DNA of 64,000 nt from assembly GCA_963513935.1 (NCBI GenBank), contig OY740770.1, positions 86,835,267-86,899,266 on the forward strand, read 5' to 3'. This document shows positions 51,701-60,700 of the stretch, piece after piece (the first letter of the stretch is position 1; each line of letters opens with the position of its first letter). Both the position numbers and the translations under genes were made by a program. Under the pieces are notes generated by a model. It saw only the letters and a list, made by a program, of their open reading frames with translations, was not told the origin of the DNA and made no database searches. This stretch comes from Aphrophora alni (lineage: Eukaryota > Arthropoda > Insecta > Hemiptera > Aphrophoridae).

Positions 51701-54700
51701 TACTTTTTCGGAAATTGGGGATGTCCTGTTTTATTGTATTTATCTTTTCAAACTGGAAGTTTTCCAGATAAATTAAAAGTGACTCTAGTTTATCCTGTAG
51801 GCCCTATATATTATTTAATGTTATATTATATTATAACATTAAAATATCGGTAATTAGCAAATCAAACGAATAAAGATATCGATACCAAATTTTGCAGAAA
51901 CATTTATAACATTAATTTGTATTTTTTTTTCAAAAATCATATAATATAGCACTTAGCGGTTTCAAAATGGCGGCCATTTAAATTTTTTGTTTCTTTGTAG
52001 TTTTAATTTAAACATTAACCGTTAAATGGTCGACCTTTTAAAACATCAAGTTTAAAATAATAAGATTTCTTAAAAATTTGCAATTTAATGGTTCTTTTTC
52101 AAGAGAAGAAAACTGTGTTCTTGTAAATTTGATATGTATATCTTTATTAGTTCTGGAGTTACCTTATTATTTAAAAAAAAAATACAAAATGGAGGACAGG
52201 CGGAAAAGGAAGCGTTTTAGGAAATAAGTATATATATACTTAATTTAGTTTCATTAGATGTCTTATATCACCTTCTGAAGTTTGGTAAGACATTTTTATA
52301 AACGCTCTTATGAATTGAAACAGCGGTTTTATTCGTTAAATTCAAAAGTTACAAATGAACTTCAAAATGTAACACCTAAGGATTTTTGAGTTAAAACTAT
52401 AGTTATTACTAAATCGTTCATATCTTCCGTCATATTGGAAAAAATGGCAGCCAGCTCTAAATTTTTATGTAGGAACTCCCATTTGAATAGTTTTATGCTG
52501 ATTTTGAATAAAACATATTATGGTACGACTCTTTTATTCTTGGGCATTTTCTTATATCTTAAACTGTTTCGGAGCTAGCGCTCAAAGTTTGAAAATACAC
52601 AGTTTCAGGTGTTTCAGAGATCCATTTTCCATATCTAAAACAATTAAACGGAGTTTAAAATTGGAACATGGATAGATTGTAATGTATACAAATTATTAAA
52701 AGTTCTAAAAGCACTTTTTTTTGTTACTCACGAACTAAAAAAATAAAAACATTTGAGAAATTAATAATTATTTTTCCGGTTAAAAGTAATATTGGCAAAA
52801 TATTATTACTGTATATTGTTTTATTATTAACAATTTAATTTTTCCAATATTGCCTTACACAAAAATACATAAAACTCATAAAGTAATCAAATAAAAGTAT
52901 AAGAAAAACATAAATAAAATTAAAGTTACAAATAATCGATAAACAATCTTAAATTTAGTATAGCTTCCTTATGCATTTTAATTATAAATGTATTTTAAAA
53001 ACGAAAAAAATAATGCCCCTTCGAAAAAGTAGGCTATAGTTATTTTGAGGGTTACCTTATTAGGCGATAAATATGTTGCTTATCTTAATAGTAAAATAAT
53101 AATAATAATATAACGCATGTCCCATAAAGTACACAACATTTAATAATGTAGTAACAACTTTTATTTATTTTAAAATATCAGATGTTTTAATGTTAATACA
53201 AAGTACACTTACTACGGTTAAATGTGGAACACAATAACAAACAAAGGTGTCCAGCGACTCTGCTGACGAACTGTTGTTCGTCGATTACAATTTTTTCGGG
53301 GATATTACAAATAACTCGTTGAAAACGTCCATGAAACGTTTGACATAAAGTAGGTGTTACGCGAGCAGTATGACTGGTTTGCGCGTCCTGCTGAAACCTT
53401 CCAGTAGAGGCCACAAAAAGTTCATCATCATGTTACTGCATCCAGCCTCATTCTCAAAGAAATACGACCCAATCAAGTCGCCAGTCAAAAACCCGCACCA
53501 AACAGTTGTTCTTTGTGTATGAAGAGGCTTCTCGTGAATGATACGACGGTACCCCAAACACGACTATATTGTTTGTTTACGTATCCCTTGAGGTGGAGGT
53601 ATCCTCATCGCTAAAGATGATTTTGTGGGAAAATCACCGTCCGTTTCACGTTTACCCAATATCCAATTTATGAATTCTCAGCGCTTCAAATAGCCACAGG
53701 TTTGAGTTCTTGTGTCAGTTGGATTTTGTAGACATACAGTTAAAGTTTTTTTTTTTTTAGAATTCGGTGCATTAAGCTTCTTGGTATGTCCAATTGATTA
53801 CCCTGGACACAAATCGACACTATCACTCACTAGTGCGAAGTTTTCAATAGAAAGGACAACGCGAGGACGTCCAGGCGGTTTAACGTCTAACAACGAAACT
53901 TTTTCTTCGAATTTGTTAATCATCTCAGCACAGGTGACAGATTTGGTGCTTCTCGTCGTCCAAATATTTCACGAAATTTACGAACTATTTCCGCACAAAA
54001 TTCACCGATCTTATAATGCGTTTTCACAATAACAACGCCTTGTTCTTTCGTGTAACGCTCCATGACGACTAATGGCGACTAAACGGCAACAACAATGCAG
54101 CAGTTGTAGTGCTACCAACCTAACAGGACGACAGTGGCGTGACATTCAAATATTGCAACAATTGGAATTCTGCAGGAAGGTAATCGACAATTTCAATCGA
54201 CGGACAACAGTGTGCCAACAGTCGCGGGGGACATTTGTCTCTTACTGTGTTCCACATTTAACCGTAGTAAGTTTACTTTGTATTAACATTAAAACATCTG
54301 ATATTTTCCATAAATAAAAGTTTTTACTATATTATTAAATCTTGCGTACTTTATGGGTCACCCGTTATAAGTAAAAAGATATTTAAGGAGCTGCTCAACG
54401 GATATTTCTCCAATTTCCATTACATCGTAAAAATAACAAAGAAACAGAAAAGAAATTACATATATAAGTTAAACAATGTTTCGACTTCATCTCGATATAA
54501 CAGCCATACTTCTAATTTCTTTTAAAATTTAAAAAAAAGTTACATTGCTTAAAAGATAGTCCTGCAAATTATTAAATAATTTTGAAACAGCAAATGGATA
54601 GGATTTAATAAAACCAATTAGATTTGAAGTAGGAAAATAATATTTAGAGGGGGAATTTACTTGTATTAAATATTAATAATATTGATTAAATCATTATTGT

Positions 54701-57700
54701 TGATTATTGTTTATATATTATGTTCTATAAAAGATATTCGGGACCATATATAAATATTAAAGTCTAAATGAAAGAGTAGCTAAGATTTGAAAAAGAGGAC
54801 CAGCTGTTTCTATTCTGTTTTACATACGAATAACAGCTTTTTGAACCAATTTGATATATTTCATATAATAATACGAAAATATAATATATTTTCTCATAAT
54901 ACGTCTAGTATAAATAATATTCTTGAAAAAATAACCACATGTAAAATTCTAACCACATTATTCAATTTATATATTTATATGGCTTTTCCAAGGCATTAAC
55001 ATATCCAAAACCACTCTCAAATCCTTTACTATTTCGACTTTTTTTAATTTAGATGCTCGACGTGAGCTGTCGGCCAATCAGAGACGAGTAGCGAGTGCTG
55101 GTCTTGTAATGTGAGATTGGCCGATGTAGAGCCGCTTAAGGCCGGGGAATTGATGCCTGTAAGTGTTGAGTGAGTGTTGGCAGGTTTTGCCGTGTAGTTT
55201 GTGGGAGACTAGTCGGGTGAACTAGTTCCCTTGGTGGTGACGTTAACAATTAATTTGTTATTTTGTGATTTCTAGCGAACAACACACTTTACATAGGTAG
55301 TTTAGTTTCAAACCAATTTCGTGCTGTATATATCAGAGTAATGTCATCAGTAAACGAAATCAATTTCACGTTAAAATTCCCATTGCAGAGGCTGTTTAGG
55401 CCTACATAAATTATAAATAATATAGCACTTAACACCGTCCCCTGAGGAACCCCCATATTTAACTATCCTATCATCCGACCCTGACTCTAGCTATTAGCGT
55501 GGTAACTAGAAAACCATTCATGCACCACCCCTCTGATTCCTCAGGATATTTAACAGGATTTTACGATCAACACTATCGAAAGCACTTGAAATATCGACAA
55601 ATATTTTACCATTATTTAACCCAGTCATGGTATATTACTAAAATACAATAAAACAGGACATCCCCAATTTCCGAAAAAGTATTTTTCCGACATAATTTGA
55701 AGATGCGATTATAACAACTAATAATCATTTATTGGACCTATTTATAGAAGTATCTATACATGGATAATAATTCACAAACTCAGGTTTATTTCGTTATAAA
55801 AACTTATTGTTGTAAGAATAATTTTATTTTCCTAATAATAATACTTTAGAGTAGAAATGATTTAATTACATATTGTGTAAAACTAAATATGGAATGTTAG
55901 GATTAAATTAAAATACATTTGTGACCATTCGTAACTGACTTTATTAGATTTTCGAAAAAAAACTTAACCAATCATAGGTAATAACATGCATTTATTACTA
56001 TTTCAAATTACATTCCATTTCGACTCGGACACACTGCCGTCGTCTTTTAACTACGGATTTGGTTGCTCTTCTTATGCAATTAGATGTCAACCATCTTACA
56101 AGGAGCCTTATCTTCTTCAAAGAATAGGATTTCTCTTTCTACTACAGGAAGATCATCTAAGAAAATTAAGTTTGGCATTTGACAAAAACTAAGTGTAGTG
56201 TTTGCCATTCAAATTTCACTTATAAAAGTGTATTTGTGCGATTTTTGAAACCACCGATGCACACTAACAGTCGATTGAAAATCTTACCAGCTCATCAAAG
56301 TTGACATGATTTGTTTGGGATCAATAAAGGTTTTTGATTAACATACCTTTGTTTAAGAGACAAATCTCGTCAATCCAAATGATTTGTTTATAAAAATTTC
56401 ATGACTGTTCGTACTTGCTAATAAGCCATCAGCAAAATACTTGGCTCAGTGGATCATCACCAAGATGCAAAGTTTGAACTGTAAAAAGGTTGTAGTCCTG
56501 ATAGCTGTATACTTTTAAAACTTCCAGAACACAGTAGTAGGAAGCTTTCAGTAACTGGACAGGTCAGATTGAAGCATTAGGGTTTACTTAAAAATAGGCT
56601 AAAATAGGGGTTTTAGTTTCTTCTGTAATCTTTGATTTACGTTTTACTGATTTTAAATTAAAGGTCCATAATTTATTATATAGGCCTACCTTACAAGTTT
56701 CTTAACTAAACTTATTCTTGGGATGTTTCTATGAGGAAACGATTATTGACAACAATTCTTGGATTTTGTTAATGATAAAACAAATATTTTATATTAACAT
56801 ATCTTTCTTCATTATAAAAATTCAATAAGCACTTACAATACAATCTCTATTTGAAATTAATCTCCGAAGCAGTCAAGTTGGCAGCTAAAAGTATTATTAA
56901 TTAGCTCTGCACTTACACCTTTAATGTTAAACTGTTTAAAGACGCCAAATAAGAAAGAGAAAAAAAAAAGAAAAAAAAAAAAACTGTTTGGTTTACAAGT
57001 TGACTGATTGTTAATCAGTCGAGCATTGGCATCACATGCAGAGAATGCTTTGCATTGTAAAATATAAATAACAGCTGTTTTAGCGAATAAATAATATCAA
57101 AATATAACTAGCTCTGATAATGTGTAAAGTGTATTGTACATTATAGATGTTTATTGTTGAACCACTGATCAAGGAAAAGAACATTATTCTTACAATATGA
57201 GTGTTTAATGACGACATACCATTTATTATTCGTCACAGAAGAGTTAAAAATAATTCTATTAAAGAAAGTCGGTTAAAATACTTCTAAAAAGTGTGTCAAC
57301 ATTCGATTTTGTGTAACTTACCTGGTAATTGTCTAAAACACTTACTGGCTTACACCAATCCTTAAATATTACTGGTTGTATTAGACCTGATGAATAACAT
57401 ATTATAGCCGAAACAAATGTATGAATAATGTCTAATAATAAAATTTGATTTTAAATCACAAGGTGTAATACAGTGTAATAACAGAAGATCTTCTAGACAA
57501 TTAGTAGAAAATTATGATTTTTGTTTTCTGTAGATATCTCTGTTATTCCTCAGCTTACAGAACAAATAAAAAATAACAGTAGTGTTATTAAAATTTACAC
57601 CTTTACCCTAGCTCTAATTAAAATTTCACCTGTTTTTGAAAAACAAGACAAATATTCGCTGAAAAATGCTTGAATATGGAAAGTTTTGATAGGTTTAAGT

Positions 57701-60700
57701 GCCTGTAGCTCCTAAACTAAACGGTTGGAGGTATCGAAAAATACTCAACAATTAAACTGTCGTAAAATAATGCGTTATATATAAAATCTTCATTAAACAT
57801 TGCTGTTCCTATTAAAGTTTTTTTGTATCTTTGGTAATTATCGAATAAAACAGAGGTCACTCCTACTTCAATCACTCGTATATTGACTCGGAAATGTGCT
57901 CATAATGACCTTGATATTTATGACGTACTAATTTTTAAAAGGATTCTTGCAATAATATTACAAATTTGAAGAAAATATTTGAAATAAATATATATTTATT
58001 ATAAATATATAATTTAGAGGTCACATATGTTGTACAATCTATTGATTATTTTCAATCAAGGTTTCGCCAGTTACAAGATTTACGAGGCAGATGAACACAC
58101 AATATGGAGTTCTACCGATTACCTTTAGCCTACCCTTCGATAGTATAAACCGTATAAACAGAATTAAGTTATAATGACCTCTCTTTCCTCTAATGCTTAC
58201 TGTAAGCCACTGTAAATATAATTAGCTTGTACAATAAAGTAAAACAACACCATTACAGACAGTTATTTCTGAACCAATAAAGCCTTCTTAATCGAATGTC
58301 AAGAAATCGGTCTCACACAATTGTTCATTGTTAGTACTAAATAATACTATAAACTAAAGAATACACTCAGAAATACTGCTGGAATAAAATCCATTATTAA
58401 ACAAAACTAATTAAGTAGACTGCAATGATGTAAACAGTCACACATCAAAAGAAAACGGCCGTTTTCAAATTCATTTAATTTGTCTGTAATGAACAATAAC
58501 TGAACTAAATGCAATGTAACAACTATCAATTAAGTATTAAGCTTAATAATATAGACGACTGTAGCAGGAAAACCTTGCAAAATAATTAATTGTGTTACTA
58601 TAAATAAATTCGTCTTCATGGCAAACAGTCGCTATGCTCAAGGCCAATTCGCACAAACATTGTATACGAAACGATAAATAATTAAGTTTAAAAATATCAC
58701 TCTTAACTTACACATACAGTAGAGGCGATATCTCCTAGTGAAAGAAAAGTTGGTGATTTTTTCAACGCGTGTCAGACTATGCGCAATTCTTATTTTTAAA
58801 CTTTACAATCCAGCGGCACATTATGTTCATATTAGTTATGTTGTTTTTGAGGTTATGAATTTCTAGAATTACATATTTTAAAATTGGCGATTATTACTAA
58901 TTAAATAATAAATGGTGGACAATCATTGCAAAAAAATGACTTTTTCACTCATTGACATTCAATCTAATCAACAATACATTAAAAAGTAATCTATATATTG
59001 AAGAACAGGACAAGACACTGTGAGGGGAAAGACGAACAGACAATGGGATAAAATGCAGCGGTTTCTGGTGAACCTCACTCTTGGGACATGCAGCATGTGG
59101 GAACAATCAATCACCCAATCCTCTGGATAGGCATTTATAAGATAGATATAAAGATACTCTTATATTTGAAATGCTCTATGGGGAATCGTGTGTTAGGTAG
59201 CTCAGGGTACCTGTTGTGGTACACTAACAGTTCCTAAACTAAGTAAATCACTGGTTCTGGTGTGTATGAGCTGAGACCCGGGGATGAAGCGTTCAATTCC
59301 CTTGGTACTGTGCGGCACAACTTTTCAGGCTGAGCTAATCAGTCATAAATAACTGTGTTCAGGAAAATGTGAAACGGGGTTTTAAGAAAAAACCGAATTC
59401 GTATCTACACTGACAGCAAGCACTAAAATAAACCGAAAGAACGTCAAGGATCTGTCCTGGATTAACCGGGTAACTTTGTATTGGGTACCGAAACATAAAG
59501 GAGTTGATAGAAACGAGGAGACAAATAGATTGGCTAACAGGGCTCTGAATCAGATTTCATAGGACTTAAGCAAGCATTAGGGATACATGTGTTGGGCCAA
59601 TAAGTTAATAAGTGTTTTTAGAAAAAATCACTAAATATGGTATAGTCTTAGAGGCTAATCCCATAGCAAATTATTACTAAGAGAAATTACTACTCTTCAG
59701 AGAGACTTGGAGGGACCTTATGTAGGGGTAAACTCATAAATATTACGCTATTTATTACGGGACACTGTGGTCTGAGGGTGGACTTGCACAGGTTAGGAGC
59801 ATACCACGGTAAACTGGGTGTAGACTGTGCGCGGAATGAATGAAGAAACTGCAGGGAACATAACCTTTGATTGTGAGGCTCTTGCCGAGAAGAAGTAAAG
59901 GATTTTAGAATTCAAAACTCCTGGCGAACTTTCATTCCATGAGCTAGAGAGTGGACTATTAACATTTGTAAAAGAGACTTATCTACTGAGCTGGAATTAA
60001 GAGGTTTCGTATAGGCCAAAGGTTACGGTACCTGGATCCCTATAATTTTTATTTTAATCGTCTCTCGTCTATAAGGTTGTGTATGCACTGCTTTATTGCT
60101 AAGTTATACGCGTACATGTAAACCCAATTTAACCAAGTTAGTAAATTAAACATGTACGGATAACTTAGAATTTAAATTATCTAAATTAACAATGTTTTCC
60201 TCATAAGATAAATGTCGTAAGTAATTATTAAGTGAGTTAACCTTGTTAGTTGTGATTAGATATTAAACATGAAATAAGTATACATGGACATACTGTGGCA
60301 GGTCAGCAATGTTGTGTGTCATAGATCACGTAATAACGCACAACACGTGTTAAACCTATATTAATGTGTAGGTAGAAGGTCTGGTGACATCTAAAACTGT
60401 AGAATTATCAAAAAATTTAAAATATATATAAATAAAATTATAATAATTTTGAATACTAAATAAAAAAGAAACGATGAAAATTAATTATTTTGTAAGTTGA
60501 ATAATAGATAATGTTTATCATAGTTGATTATTCATATCGCTGAAGTAGAATTGTGGAACAAAGTTCATTTTCTAATTTTCTTCTTATGAGATTAAAAATT
60601 AAGTTTTCTAATGATACTTTCCTTTTGTATTGTAAAAAAACAAATCTGGGCACCAGTATCATTGGTTTCACATTTTAAAGTTTCTGTATCTATTACTTCT

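Noticed and set aside
59280..59300. tRNA/SINE B box at GTTCAATTCCC
   Set aside because: It is in frame with the start of a LINE RNase H domain, and no convincing A box or tRNA fold is present.
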